Part shown: one piece after another, positions 34,041 to 46,114 of the stretch
Layout of the letters: the number at the start of each line of letters is the position of its first letter
Position numbering within the stretch: the stretch's first letter is position 1
From: Monodelphis domestica
Lineage: Eukaryota; Chordata; Mammalia; Didelphimorphia; Didelphidae
Assembly: GCF_027887165.1 (NCBI RefSeq)
Contig: NC_077234.1
Coordinates: 192,401,465 to 192,465,464, forward strand
Direction: 5' to 3'
DNA length: 64,000 nt
The notes under the pieces: model-generated
Told to the model about the DNA's origin: nothing
Databases searched by the model: none
The model's input: the letters and a program-made list of their open reading frames with translations, nothing else
Translations under genes and position numbers: made by a program

Positions 34041-35212
34041 CTTATTTAGAAATATATATAATAATAATTGACAGTGCAAAAACAAGATACCTTCATTTCA
34101 TGAAGAATTTGGGAGTCACTAAAGGCATTTTCTGCAATTTTCAATGAGCAATCCAGACTTTCACCTCCTGTATGATTCGGGGTCCAACTCATCCATTTAT
34201 AGCTTTTGTCCATTTATTACCATCATTTTTGTTTTTATTTATTATTAATTATTAGTAATATAAGCATTCATGATCATAGTCTGAACAAAAGACATCCTTG
34301 TTCACCTAGTTTTTTGTTTGTTTGCTTGTTTATTTTTGTGGGAATGGTAAGGCCAAACTATTTCAGGTATTTATAGACCTCATCTAGGAAATGATGTGGT
34401 ATTCTAGAGCTTGTTCAAAGGTCATCTTCTATTAGGACCAACTATATGAAATCTTTTGACAACTTTGACTCTTCACTAGTTTTTCTCCATGATGAAGTTG
34501 GACCTCTTTGGAAAGCACATTATTTCCCTGTTTTATGACATCAAGGAAGATGGAGCTGCTACATCAATAGCCATGGCCCTACATGTTTTTAAAAGGAAAT
34601 AGAAACTTAATTTAAAGAAGATGGGGAAAAGCAGCTGGAAAAAATGATGAGGAAAAGCAGCAGGATTTTTGCTGGAGGCAGCATAATTGTGAGAGCATTG
34701 AGAATCCAGGTTTTCTGAAGAAAGGGAAGATGGCAAAGGTGTGGAGAAAACATCCCAGGCCATATTAATACAAGGGTGCATCTAAGAGAACATCAGCAAC
34801 TTCTTTTTCTGCCTATTTTCTCATGGTTGAAGAGAGAAGCTTCACTGCATTTTAGTTGATGTCTGTCAGAGACAATATTTGGATTAATTACCACTACAGA
34901 GAAGGGCACCAGTTGATCCATCAAATGGTATCTACCTAAAATAAGTTCCAGCCAGCACTTCATTAACAACAATATTGTATAAAATGAAGCAGTATCAGCA
35001 TTATGTAAATGAGGTAATATAAAGAAAAGGATGAATCCATTTTAAGATACAATTTTGATCCCTTGTGTCCTTCCAAACATTATATAATGTCAGTTTTTCA
35101 ATCAATGCTTCCTGATCCTCCTGAAGAACTATTAATGCCCTTCCCTCTCTAAAATTTCTTATTTTTAATTTTACTTTAAATATCTCATTTGATCCTCAAA
35201 AGTATCTTGCAG

Positions 35213-35371
35213 GAGCAGCTAGGTGGCTCAGTGGATTGAGAACCAGACCGAGAGATGAGAAGTCCAGGGCTCAAATGTGACCTCATAACCTTCTGAGTTG
35301 TGTGTCACTGGGCAAGTCACTTAACCCCCATTGCCTAGCCCTTACCACTCTTCTGCCTTGGAACCAATACT
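35213..35371 (+). mobile_element. Marsupial SINE1/WSINE-like SINE
   Basis: GGAGCAGCTAGGTGGCTCAG, GGGCTCAAATGTGACCTCAT, GGGCAAGTCACTTAACCCCC and CACTCTTCTGCCTTGGAACC; low divergence. Confidence 0.85.
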
Positions 35372-35446
35372 GGTGAGCAGTCCCTGAAGGGTTATGATCT
35401 GTATTGTTGGATGGAACATCCAAATGGATGAGTTTACAGCTCAAAG

Positions 35447-35559
<113 letters not shown>

Positions 35560-35579
35560 GCACTCTTGGCAACTAAGTG

Positions 35580-35856
35580 GAAGGAGTCAAATGAAGAGAC
35601 TCCAAACAAGAACACCAGCCAGGTATTGCCACAGACCAGGCATCAAGTGATTAGAGCCTACAAAAGTCTTGCATATGGCAGTGTCAGAGGAGAGAAGGGG
35701 GTACAGGATTTGGAAGCAGATTGGATATGTGGGGTGAATTGGGGGGAAGTCAAGGATGAAACCTAAGTTATAAGCCTTAATGACCGGGAGAATGGTGGGA
35801 CCCCTGATAGTGATGGCAAAGTTAAAAAGATGGGAGGGAGGAGTTCAGTTGAATAT
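35580..35856. repeat. Old LINE-type non-coding repeat, first half
   Basis: GGGGGAAGTCAAGGATGAAA and GAGGAGTTCAGTTGAAT belong to the same old family as 1130-3350. It breaks off at 35856 and resumes at 36229 with TTGAATTTAAGACTTC. Confidence 0.45.
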
Positions 35857-36228
35857 CATCACCACAGACCTCCCACTATTTGCACTTTTGGTGATTAGAT
35901 CTAAATGGGTAGATCTTCATACTTAACTTTTAAGTACTTTGTTTGCACTTTTTGTGATTGAATCTAAAAATAGGCAGGTCTCCATACTTTTAAGTAGGGT
36001 GTTTACACTTATGGGAATTAAAATCTAAAAATAGACATGAGTTACCTGTTTAAATATTCACAATTAGAGAAGAGCTAAGTACCTTCATTGTTACAATCAG
36101 GGGAGAGTCAAGACCAATCTTCACAATCCCCCCTGATGATCATTGGGAGACTAGTGATCCCATTGATCATTTAACATAATCATCTTGTACCCCTAAAAAT
36201 TTCTAACTACAGATGTATACAAAATGTT
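35857..36228. mobile_element. Inserted LTR-like element with internal triplication
   Basis: An insertion of about 370 bp splits an old repeat; TTGAAT occurs on both sides. Inside are three related units of about 40-62 bp at 35880-35940, 35942-36000 and 36001-36038, each with TTTGCACTT or TTTACACTT followed by AATCTAAA. The look is that of a degraded retroviral LTR, but no clean ends were fixed. Confidence 0.4.
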
Positions 36229-36440
36229 GAATTTAAGACTTCTACAGACTATCCATCCACTATGCTGTTGTAAGATGTAAGTCTGGAGGTCATGAAAGAA
36301 GTTAGAGCTGGATACAGATCTGAGAATCATCTGCATATAGATAGTAATTAAAACCCTGGGAGCTGTGAGATTGCTAAGAAAAACAGTGCAGAGTAAAAAA
36401 GCAAAAAAGGACCCAAGACACAGCACTGGGACCCACATTT
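36229..36440. repeat. Old LINE-type non-coding repeat, second half
   Basis: AAGTCTGGAGGTCATGAAAG, GAGAATCATCTGCATATAGA and CAAGACACAGCACTGGGACC in the order of the family also seen at 1130-3350. Confidence 0.45.
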
Positions 36441-36467
36441 AGCATATGGGGTCTGGATAAAGATGAG

Positions 36468-36590
36468 GCAGGCATATCATAGTGGATAAAGGGCCAGCTT
36501 CAGAATCAAGTAGACCTGGGTCCAAGTCCTGCCTCTAAAATATACTGGTAGTGTGACTGAGCAAGTCATTCGATTAACCTCATAGGCAAC
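36468..36590 (+). mobile_element. MIR-like SINE fragment
   Basis: CATAGTGGATAAAGGGCCAG, GACCTGGGTCCAAGTCCTGC and AGTGTGACTGAGCAAGTCAT. Confidence 0.6.
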
Positions 36591-37230
36591 ATAAAATTAT
36601 AAATCATAAGATTATGACATACTACAATATAATTAGTTCATGTAATAAATCATAAAATAATTAAAAATAAAAAGATTACAATAAAATTATTTTTCTTACA
36701 GAATTATAATAAATTAAAAAATAAATTTAGTTCATTAAAATTAATAAATTTAAAATAAAATAATATTTTGTTATAAATATGTAATAAATTATAATTAAAT
36801 TTTTATTTAATATAATAAATTACAATAAAAATAAAATTGCAATAGAATTGGTTTTATGTAAGTATATAATAAATTATAATACTAAATTTAATTTAAAATA
36901 ATGCATGAATTACCATTAAAAATAAAGCAGTAATAAAGATGTAATTTTTGTTATAAATATGTAATAAATTATAGTAAAATGAATCTAATTAAAAATTATA
37001 AATTACAACACAAAAATTACAATGTAATTATTTTAGTATAATAAATTATAGTATAAATTAAATTAATCAACAATAATACATTATAATAAAGTTACAATTA
37101 TAATTTTATTATTATGTAAATATGCAGTGGATGATGATAATAAATCTAATTAAAAATAAGAAATAACTTAAAAATAAAATTATCATATAATTGTTTTGTT
37201 ATAAATGTGTAATAAATTAAAATAAATATG
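36590..37230. repeat. AT-rich degenerate minisatellite
   Basis: About 640 bp of almost pure A/T. A TTATAAATATGTAATAAATT-type motif recurs near 36643, 36772, 36860, 36951, 37036 and 37200, at spacings of about 75-130 bp. Units are diverged by substitutions and length changes. Confidence 0.75.
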
Positions 37231-38157
37231 CATCTCCCAGGGAAACAAATCCTCACTTTAGCTATGCTGAAAAATCTATGTCTTTTTCTTTTTTCCTGCC
37301 TCCTCCCCAAGAAGGAAGGTAATATGTTGTAGGCTGAATATATATTATTATATAATACAGATTTCCTTGTTCCTCATGTTGTGAAACAAGAGACATATTG
37401 CTTACACTAGAGAAAAATTCATGGAGGAAATAAAGTGAAGAATGGTATGTTTCAATCTGTATTTGGACTCCATCTGTTCTTTCGGTGGCGGTGCATATCC
37501 TTATTGGTTCCTTGGAGTTGTCCTGGTTCCTTGCCTTGTTGACAGTAGCTAAGTCATTCATAGTTGCTCATATAATTATATCACGCAATTAATTCTATTT
37601 AAGCTAAGATTATAAGATGTGCATCAAAGTGCTGATCTTCATTGTAGTTGCTAATGAAATTTCAGGTCAAGTTAAAAAAAGTGATTTTACTTGCTCATCA
37701 GAAATAAAAAACTATTGATTATAGACCTTTGTTCTCTCTCATCCTTTGTCACCTGAATCAGCCATTTTTCCATTCTGTCTATCACCTATCAGGCAGTGAG
37801 AGGGAAAATTAGCCTGTCTTCAACTTGGTAAAAGTACTGGTTCAGCACTCTTTGCCTCAGCCTTTGGCCTCCTTCAGGATCTTTGTTCCACTAAGTGTCA
37901 CTTTCCAGAAAATTTGCTGCTCAGCAGGAAGAGAAAAGAGATGGAAACAGAAAGAAAAAGGTGAAAAAACTCAATGATATCTGATGGTCCCTGAGAATGT
38001 TTGCCCACACACAACTACACCAGTGGCTATTTTCAGGGTCAGAGCCAAGCAGTTTATCCCCACCATTGATGAGCATATTACCAAAAGCATCACTCTTCCC
38101 TGCTTCCCAGGCTCTCTAATTTACCAAGTGATGCTTGTTAAGAAGTAACTGCAAAGG

Positions 38158-38360
38158 GGCTGTTTAGGTGGCTTCAGTGGATTGGGAAGCAATACTAGAG
38201 ATGAGGTCCTGAGTTCAAGTCTGGATTCAAATACTTTCTAGCTCTGTGACCCTGGGCAAGTCACTTAACCCTTAGTGCCTAGTCCTTACCTCTCTTTTGC
38301 TTTGGAACTAATACACACTATTGTTTCAAAGACGGAAGGTAAGGGCTTAAAAAAGAAAGG
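38158..38360 (+). mobile_element. Marsupial SINE1/WSINE-like SINE
   Basis: GCTGTTTAGGTGGCTTCAGT, TGAGTTCAAGTCTGG, TGTGACCCTGGGCAAGTCAC and AGACGGAAGGTAAGGGCTTA. Confidence 0.8.
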
Positions 38361-38497
38361 TGATTGAATTGGGTAAGAGAGCATTTAAAAGACAGAGGTC
38401 ACATCTTCCTATAGGAGGGCTCTGTATATCAGAAAATGGTAGGATTTTTTCTCTCCTACATCAATATTTATAATGGATAGTAATGAAAAATAATAAA

Positions 38498-38720
38498 ACT
38501 AGCTTTTATATAACTTTTTGTAAAATGCTTTCCATATGGTACCTGATCTGATCATCATAACATCTCTGAGGGGTGAATTATTGTCCCTGTTTTATGGGAA
38601 AACAAGACAGATAGAAGTTGATTTGTCCAGAGTCATAGTAAGTATCCTAGGCAGGATTCTAATTCAGGTCTTCCTGACTGGGTCCAATATTCTATCCACT
38701 GTTGTTCCTGGCTGCCCTGT
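38498..38720 (-). mobile_element. MIR3-like SINE
   Basis: AACTAGCTTTTATATAACTT, GATCTGATCATCATAACATC and TCAGGTCTTCCTGACTGGG in reverse. Confidence 0.65.
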
Positions 38721-38723
38721 TAG

Positions 38724-38922
38724 ATGTTGTTATTCAATCATGTCTGACTCTTTGTGACCCCATTTAGAGTTTCTTGGCAAAGATTCTGGAGTGGTTTGCC
38801 ATTTTCTTCTCCAGCTCCTTTTACAAATGAGGAAACTGAGGCACAGTTTAGAATAAGGATTTGGACTCAGAACCCCAGACTCTGAAGCCTGAATTTTTCT
38901 GTTGTACCACACTTCCTTCACC
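38724..38922 (-). mobile_element. Marsupial MAR1-like SINE
   Basis: ATTCAATCATGTCTGACTCT, GGCAAAGATTCTGGAGTGG, GAGGAAACTGAGGCACAG and a degraded head. It directly follows a MIR3-like copy. Confidence 0.8.
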
Positions 38923-38929
38923 AGATTGG

Positions 38930-39120
38930 AAAAGAACTCAGAAATCGTTTAGTTCAGCTACTACCTGAGCACGAATCTCATCTATAATGTCCCAAACAAG
39001 TAATTATCCACCTTCTGCTTGAAGACTCTATTGACTAAAATCTCATAACCTCACAAAACTCTCAACTTTACTATTGGCTATATTATGGGGAAAAATATCT
39101 TTCTGAGTTCATGTGGTAGG
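38930..39120 (-). repeat. CR1/L3-type LINE tail fragment
   Basis: CAAGTAATTATCCACCTTCT and GCTTGAAGACTCTATTGACT recur in related form at 46850-47110 and 63600-63870. This is an old LINE 3' region by memory. Confidence 0.4.
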
Positions 39121-39835
39121 TAATTGCTGCCAAAATTGATCTAGCACAATACAGAAATTATAGACACAAGAACTCCTAAGTTTTATTATTATGCTTGAGC
39201 AGAGGTTCAGCTCTCAGAGGAAAAAATAAATCTGCACAACTATTGGGTTTCTTCTAAGAAGGCTTCTTATAGACAAAAATACATCAGAGTGACAGAGAAA
39301 TAACTCTTTTACGTATTGCAATCTCATATATTTCTTTTAGTCCCTAAAAGTTAAAGAGAAGACAGATTCATAATCTCATACTTCCTGCAATGTTCTAAAA
39401 GTTGAACAAAGTTCCACAGTTATAATCTCATAACTAGCAATCCTAATTAAACAGACTTTATGAGGTAAACTAAGTCAGGTATCATCTATCGCATGTGGAG
39501 AGATCCATCCCCTATATTTGGAGGGTTCACAAATAGTCTAATTGAGAGGACAGATTTACATATTGCCGAAGTCAGAGTCAGTTGAGATTCTTCCTCAGAT
39601 TTTTTATCTTAGGAATGATTGAGACATTAAGTAAATTTCATATTCCATGGGAAAGCTTTTCGCCATTGGGATTAATATTAACAGAAGAAAGGCTTTCTGT
39701 GGAAGGAATAACCCTGTGTTCCAAATAATAAAAGAAATGTAAAAATCTAAAATTCCCAAATTAAGGATAGCATCCATTTTTTCAGGAAATTTCTCCTTCA
39801 TTAAGACAAATTTCACTGAAACTCCTACCTATTGT

Positions 39836-40118
39836 TTGTCATTCTGTTGTCTGGGGCCAAGTGAGTCAGATTCAACCCTGTTCTGGTTCCACGTGATCAT
39901 GTTCTGATCCTTTGGACTCTGGGACCCTGTGGACCTCTGTCCCTGAGGTTTTCTTGGCAAAGATACTGGAATGGTTTGCTTTTTTCCTTCTCTGGCGGAT
40001 AACAGAGGTTAAGGGACTTGTCTAAGGTCACATAGCTAGGATGTTTATGAGGTTAAGTTTGAATTCAGGTCTTCCTGACTCTAAGCCCAGCATTATATTC
40101 ACTGTCCCCAGCCCCCAA
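39836..40118 (-). mobile_element. MAR1-like SINE with internal extra sequence
   Basis: GTCTGGGGCCAAGTGAGTCA, then an altered segment, then TTTTCTTGGCAAAGATACTG, GTTAAGGGACTTGTCTAAGG and CAGGTCTTCCTGACTCTAAG. Confidence 0.65.
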
Positions 40119-40239
40119 TTGCACATAGTAGTCCCTCAAATGCTGACACGTTGATTTTGTGCTGTGATCTCATCCTCTCTGAAGCTTTTTTGCCTTAGCC
40201 AAACCCCCTCCCCCATTTTTTCTAACTGATCCCAAATTA

Positions 40240-40335
40240 GCATGAATTCCAGCCCCCTCACCATCCTGGCCAAGCTCCTATGGGTACATTCCAGATCATC
40301 AATGTTTTCCTTAAAACTTGATACTGAGAATTCTT
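40240..40335 (-). repeat. CR1/L3-type LINE fragment
   Basis: CACCATCCTGGCCAAGCTCC and CAGATCATCAATGTTTTCC resemble the antisense CR1/L3 3' region. Confidence 0.4.
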
Positions 40336-40879
40336 CACTGAGTTTTCTTCTCCCAAGTCAGTGGTCCTCATACTGGAGGCTGTGACCACCTGCCATTCTG
40401 CAACTTGACCCCATAGAGCATGCAACCAATGGGAGGCTGGAAAAACCAATCCCAATCTACCCTTCTACCTCCATAGTCCGTGATGGGTTTTCAGCCTCAC
40501 TTCCCTGCTTCTGGTAGAGCTGGTCACATACAGCGAGGCATCTTTCACATACCAGAGGGAATTAGACAGCAAACTCCCCATGGGCAATCCACATGCTCTG
40601 TAGCTTTAGCAACTGGGCTGAGAAGGTGACAAATGAAAAAGTACTATGAATTGAATTTTATCTTGAATTAAATCTTAATATGGGGGGCGATAATGGTCTC
40701 GAGGACTATCTCTTCATCTTTTCCAAGACCATAAAGACCCTTCCAGGATGTGAAATGGGTCTCCCACTTGATTTCCTGAGGGTGGAGAGAGACAAGTTGG
40801 GGGAGAGCACTACATTCATTCAAAAAGGTGTTCTGAATTCCTTGGAAAGGCAACTCTTTTGTTTTAAAGGGCATTTTAA

Positions 40880-41366
40880 AAATTCTGCACTTAATACCAA
40901 ATGAAATCCTCAGCTCCATAGACAAAGCAAAATATAAAAAAACAAGGAATCTCATTTATATACAGCTTGTTTTTCCTTTAAGTATTTAATAAATTCAACA
41001 CATACCTTCAAAGCTGTCTTGCTTATCTGTATTTCCTTTTGGAGTTAACCCCTGTTCCTTACTCTGCATTAAAAAAAGACTAAACAATCTTCCTTTCTTT
41101 TCCCATTTTGGGGGCTTGCCTATTGGAGGTCCCCTTTTCCTCCTACTCTACACTCCAAATTTTCAGAAAAATACCTGTAGCAAATATGTATATTCAAGCA
41201 AAACAAATTGCGACATTGGCCATGTCTGAAAATGCATCCTGCCTCTTGAGATCATCACCTACCTGTTGGACCTTCAGGAGGTGGGTAGAACAGCTTGGGA
41301 ACTGTAATCAGTAGAGTTTAGAGGTCAGAGTTTTGAAGTTTTCAGAACTGTTTGTCTTTACAATGC
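40880..41366 (-). mobile_element. L1 3' region fragment (antisense)
   Basis: GCGACATTGGCCATGTCTGA, TCCTGCCTCTTGAGATCATC, ACCTTCAGGAGGTGGGTAGA and GTTTGTCTTTACAATGCCAT match the antisense of the marsupial L1 3' region. The left limit is uncertain. Confidence 0.6.
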
Positions 41367-41503
41367 CATTAAAAAACAAAACAAAACCCTCACCTTCCAT
41401 GTTAGAATCAATACTGTGTATTGGTTCCAAGTCAGAAGAGTGGTAAGGGCTAGGCAATGGGGGTCAAGTGACTTGTCCAGGGTCACACAGCCAACATGTG
41501 TCT
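41367..41503 (-). mobile_element. SINE1/WSINE-like SINE, cut at its head
   Basis: CCCTCACCTTCCATGTTAGA, AGTGGTAAGGGCTAGGCAAT and ACTTGTCCAGGGTCACACAG. It stops abruptly at 41503, where a 31-bp copy of sequence from 39785-39815 begins. Confidence 0.8.
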
Positions 41504-41534
41504 GGAAATTTCTCCTTCATTAAGACAAATTTCA
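41504..41534. repeat. 31-bp exact repeat of 39785-39815
   Basis: Begins GGAAATTTCTCC and ends GACAAATTTCA, identical base for base to 39785-39815 and then diverging at once on both sides. It sits at the breakpoint of a truncated SINE. Confidence 0.9.
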
Positions 41535-41559
41535 ATCCTATATATTCCATGTTGCATCT

Positions 41560-41860
41560 CATTGCCTGTGTCCCATCTTTTGCATTAGAACTTCTCCCCT
41601 TTCATACCACCACCACCCCAGTTCAGCATCCCATCCCCTATTACTGAACCCATTATAAAAGCCTCCTAAGTGGCTGCCCTGCCTTAATTCTTTCTCCTCT
41701 CCAATTCATCTTCTGGACAGCTATAAAATGATTTTCCAAAAACAAAAATCTGACCATATATATCATTCTCCTACTCAGTAAACTCCAGTGGCTCCCTATT
41801 AATTCTTTGATGCAATATTTCATCTTCATCTCATTGTTTTTAAGTTTCTATTTTTCTATA
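41560..41860 (-). mobile_element. L2-like LINE fragment
   Basis: AAATCTGACCATATATATCA, CTCAGTAAACTCCAGTGGCT and CCCTATTAATTC resemble the antisense L2 tail; a related piece is at 51500-51720. Confidence 0.5.
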
Positions 41861-42046
41861 AGTTTTACAATGCCCATAATTATGAATACATTAGCACATG
41901 AATATAATTCATAAATGAGTAAATATGCACATAGGGATTGCAGGCCCATACATTTTTATAAGTGGAATGTATGATAGAAAAACTTTGGGGACCCCCCTGT
42001 CTACTACATTCTGCTCCCTAGAACTTATCACAGAACTTAGTACATA

Positions 42047-42246
42047 AAAGTTCTTCCTTCACTCCCTCCCTCCTTCTCTACCTCCCTCCCTCTTTCCTTC
42101 CTTCTCTCCCTCCCTCCCTCCCTCCCTCTTTCCTTCCTTCCTTCCTTCCTTCCTCCTTTCCTTCCTTCCTTCCTTCCTTCCTTCCTTCCTTCCTTCCTTC
42201 CTTCCTTCCTTCCTTCCTTCCTTCCTTCCTTCCTTCCTTCCTTCCT
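42047..42246. repeat. (CTTC)n / CT-rich polypyrimidine tract
   Basis: CTCC and CTTC mixed units become a pure CTTC run from about 42156 to 42245. One strand is all pyrimidine for almost 200 bp. Confidence 0.95.
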
Positions 42247-42939
42247 AGTTCTAAACTAAGCTATTTTTGTTTTTCCCCCTTATTCCCCACTTGAAAGCCA
42301 TGGACGCCATCGCTTCAAAGGAGTGTTCTAGAGGGAAGTCACTTTGTAGATTCATCATGGAAAACATGAAAATACTCTAAAGGAATCTGTAAGTCAAAAG
42401 GGGAAATAGAGGGGAAACAACTGCCTGCTGAAATCAAATTAGTGAGACATTTCTAATTAAAACTCAGAAAGAATGCATGAGGAGATAGTCTAGCAACTAC
42501 TGAGATAATGTATGTGAAAACCATTTGTAAGCTGTCAAGTGCTATAAAAAACAAAGTGCTATTACCACTGAATTAGGGGAAGTCTTGGAGGTGAATGAAA
42601 AATAGAAAAAATTAATGACTTTTTTCTTTTTTATGTGAGTCTATTAAATCATAAAAGTTGTCTGATAGTCAGTTATTGTTGTATCCTAGAATCTAGGATT
42701 CAAATTCTATTGCTACCTACATCACAAGCTTATTGAAAGGCTTACATGAGCTGTTTTATGAACTATAAATACAAACTCTTATTTATTAATTCAGAATTAG
42801 CCAAGCAAAATGATTCACTGATAGCCATGTACCACTACCCACAAAATCAAGAAAATTCTGTCAAATTGTCAGTCATTTCCATGTCTGGGCCAGGTAAACT
42901 TTCTGGGTCAATGAAGGTTGACCCAGATTATCTGCAGGC

Positions 42940-43030
42940 ATAGTAATTAGAGAGCCAGGAAAACCTGGGTTCAAGCCTCACCATCCTGGCTATGTAACCC
43001 TAGGTTAATTGTTTAGTTCCCATTGCTATA
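42940..43030 (+). mobile_element. MIR-like SINE fragment
   Basis: TTAGAGAGCCAGGAAAACCT, GGGTTCAAGCCTCACC and ATGTAACCCTAGGTTAATTG. Confidence 0.5.
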
Positions 43031-43039
43031 AGCAACTCT

Positions 43040-43232
43040 TCTTAAAAATTCTTACTTTTTGTCCTAATATGAATTATTAGACATAAGAATGACAGACAAT
43101 CAAGAGTGTCTAGACAATCAGGGTTAAGTGACTTGCCTAGCATCACATAGCAAGGAAAATCTGAGGCTAAATTTGAACCCAGATCCTCCCAAATCCAGAC
43201 TTTCCACTCTATATCCACTATGTGCTGCCCCA
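43040..43232 (-). mobile_element. SINE1/WSINE-like SINE
   Basis: AATTCTTACTTTTTGTCC, GGTTAAGTGACTTGCCTAGC, AAATTTGAACCCAGATCCTC and CCACTATGTGCTGCCCC. Confidence 0.75.
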
Positions 43233-43879
43233 AATGAACCCTTTAAGATTATTAGTTACAGGTGGTAGAGTCAGGGGTGGAGGAGAGACCATTAAATTAA
43301 TCACTTCAAACCCATTGAAAGTAATTAATAAAATCCTTTAGCCTTTAAAGTTCTAACAAAATACCCAGTCCTGCTACTTTTGTCAAGTAAAAACTCTTCT
43401 GCTGAATCAATAAATCAAAGGCCCTGAACTAAATCTATACAACTTAGTTAAGTCAGAAAGGAGCAAAATTCTTTCAGTCACTGGATGAATGAAATGACAC
43501 CACACCAGAAGGGTATTGAGATTGCTGAAGAAACTCAGGCTCACCCTTTGAATTTTGTATAAAAGAGTAAATTAGTTCAGAAAGCAGGAAACAAGTCTCT
43601 GGTAGCTGAAGCTATACTAGTTAAAATACTGAGAGGGAGTAACTTGTGGAGAAGGAGGACAAGATCCTTTGTCTCTTCACCCCAGCCACCCAGCCACATC
43701 ACCTTAATCAGAGGAAGATGTTACATACTGCAAAAGGTCGAGAAGACAATTTCCCATGGGCATTCAAAGATGGTGCTAGAAAGAGTTGATGACTGGATCT
43801 GAATCAAGAGTTGAAAACAAACTAGAAACACTGAGGAAACTCAGATTTAAGACTCTACAAGAAGCTTAGTAGAAAGCTG

Positions 43880-44250
43880 TTTTTGTTCATCTTTCGTTTT
43901 CAAAGAAGACCAGTATATTATGGGTGGTATCTTGAGAGTAAATTGGACTTAAGTGAGGCAAAATTGCACAAAATCATCAGCATCACTCTCTTCCAGAGTC
44001 ATTGAAGTCCAGCAACAAGACAAAAGTCAAGATGACTAGCAATGGCCCAGGATGCAGTGGATGACTTTGGTGTCTTCCATATCTGACCAAGCTCCAAGCT
44101 TTCCATAGCCAGTGGAACGCATTGTTCTTATCTGCTCATTCTGTCAGGGGAAGTCTTCATATGCTTCATATGGTTGATCCCCCTAACTCACCGACTAGTT
44201 TAAGGTCTGTTTTTAACCCTCAACCTGGTTTAACCCAAGTTGGTTTCACA
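43880..44250. mobile_element. Marsupial interspersed repeat, class uncertain
   Basis: TTGTTCATCTTTCGTTTTC, AAGTGAGGCAAAATTGCAC, AGTCAAGATGACTAGCAATG, GCCCAGGATGCAGTGGATGA and TCTGTCAGGGGAAGTCTTCA follow an abundant marsupial repeat in order. It may be an RTE-type LINE tail or a SINE derived from it. Confidence 0.5.
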
Positions 44251-44599
44251 CTTTTCATGAAGGGGATAGACTTCTCCTTTGCCACATATGTTCTAACCTT
44301 TATCTTACTTCCCCTTAGACTTTGTATGTATTCATGGGGGACGATGTCCTTAGTGTGGGAGGTGTTTTATCCCAGCTGTTGAACTATACCATCTTAATCA
44401 ATAGCTGTTTATAAAAGTTAATTGTCTAATTTTATGATAAAAAAGGATATCTACCACTATAGAAGGAACAGAGTCTGAATGCAGATGGAAACATGTCATT
44501 CTTCAATTAAATTCCTCCATGAATTTTTCTCTAGCATAAACAATCTGTGTCTTGTTTCATAGCCTAATGAACAGGGAAATATGTATAATATGATCATAT

Positions 44600-45090
44600 A
44601 TATCTATATATTATTGTGCTATAAGGAATGATAAACCAGTTGATTTCTATAAGAGCTGGAAAGACCTACATGAACTGATACAGAGTGAAATTAGTAGAGC
44701 CAGGAGAACATTGAACGCAGTAACTAAATTATTGTGGTACAATCAAGTGTGATAGACTTTGCTACTAATAGCAAAGCAATGATCCAGGACAATTATGGGG
44801 GACCTAGGAAAAGGAATGCTATCCACAGCTAGAGAAAGAACTGTTGGAATAGAAATGCAGATGAAAAACATATGACTTATCACTTGTTTATTTGAGTATA
44901 TGATTTGGGATTTTGGTTTTAGAAAATTATTCACTTACCAAAATGAATAATATGGAAATAGGTGTTGAGTGACAATACGCATATAATCCAGTAGAATTGC
45001 TTGTCAGCTCTTGGGGGGGGGGGAAGAGAAGAGGGAAGGAAAGAACATGAATCATATAACCATGGGAAAAAATTTTAAGTATTAAAAAAT
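44600..45090 (+). mobile_element. L1 3' end fragment
   Basis: GAAAGACCTACATGAACTGA, AGCCAGGAGAACATTGAAC, GCTAGAGAAAGAACTG, TATCACTTGTTTATTTG, a G run at 45017-45026, and a terminal A-rich tail. Confidence 0.8.
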
Positions 45091-46114
45091 AATAATATAT
45101 GTGTAACTTTAATTCATATTCTTCTTTTGCCTTCTTGGGCAGAAGGGAGGGTTGGGAAGGAGAAAGAAAAAAAGGAGAGGTGGATTTTTGGACATATGTG
45201 AAAATTTGTTTCTCTTGGATAGGTATATTTGTTAGAATTTATTATATATTATTACATATTTATAATAAAACATTATTATTATGTTATGTATTATATGATA
45301 TATTTTAAAAATAAGAATAAACAGCAACTTTTAAAAAACCAAATAATTGCCTGACTAGCGATATCCATGGTTAATCATTGTGAATGATTAATGATTCACA
45401 TACTTGTGAAAGCTCATGATATAGCATTTGAAAACCACTTCCAACTCCTCTGGGTGATTTCTAGACTCGTGAGAGGCAAAAGTACTAACCCCCCTTTTAG
45501 TGACCCAATTGGCCATTACAAAAGGAAATTGGGATAGTATGTCCAGAGGCTGAGCTGCACAGAGAATATTCCAATTTTTATTGCTAAAGGGAGTTTCCAC
45601 ATCTGGGAGTGCCTTTGAGTAATGAAATAGTTGATTCACTCTTTCTTCTTACATATTCCTTCATCCAATAATCACTGATTTAGAACCAAGGTGCAAAGGA
45701 CTGTTCTGGTCACTTAATGAGATGAAAAAATAATTAAGATATGGCTCCTGCCCATGAAGATATCTCAGATAGAGTACATGACATCTCCATGAATAAACCT
45801 GCCATAGTTTCCGGATAATGGTGAATCAATGCAGAATAGAAAGGCATGAGATGTATAGAGTTCTGAGGGAGGCTTAGGAAAAGATCATTTTGTGATGTAT
45901 AAAAATGGGCACCTTTTGGCTTATTCTCTGCATTTTGTACCTAAAGAAATATCGAAGGTAAGAGATGAATGATCTTGCCCTATTCTAACCCAAATTTCTC
46001 CACTTTTATGGTGCTAAACCGATGATTTAACTGGTGTAAGGAATTGGGAGTGATTTAATTGGCATATGAGATCCCTTTATCAGTGTAGACTGGCTTTTGC
46101 TTTCCTCTATATAA

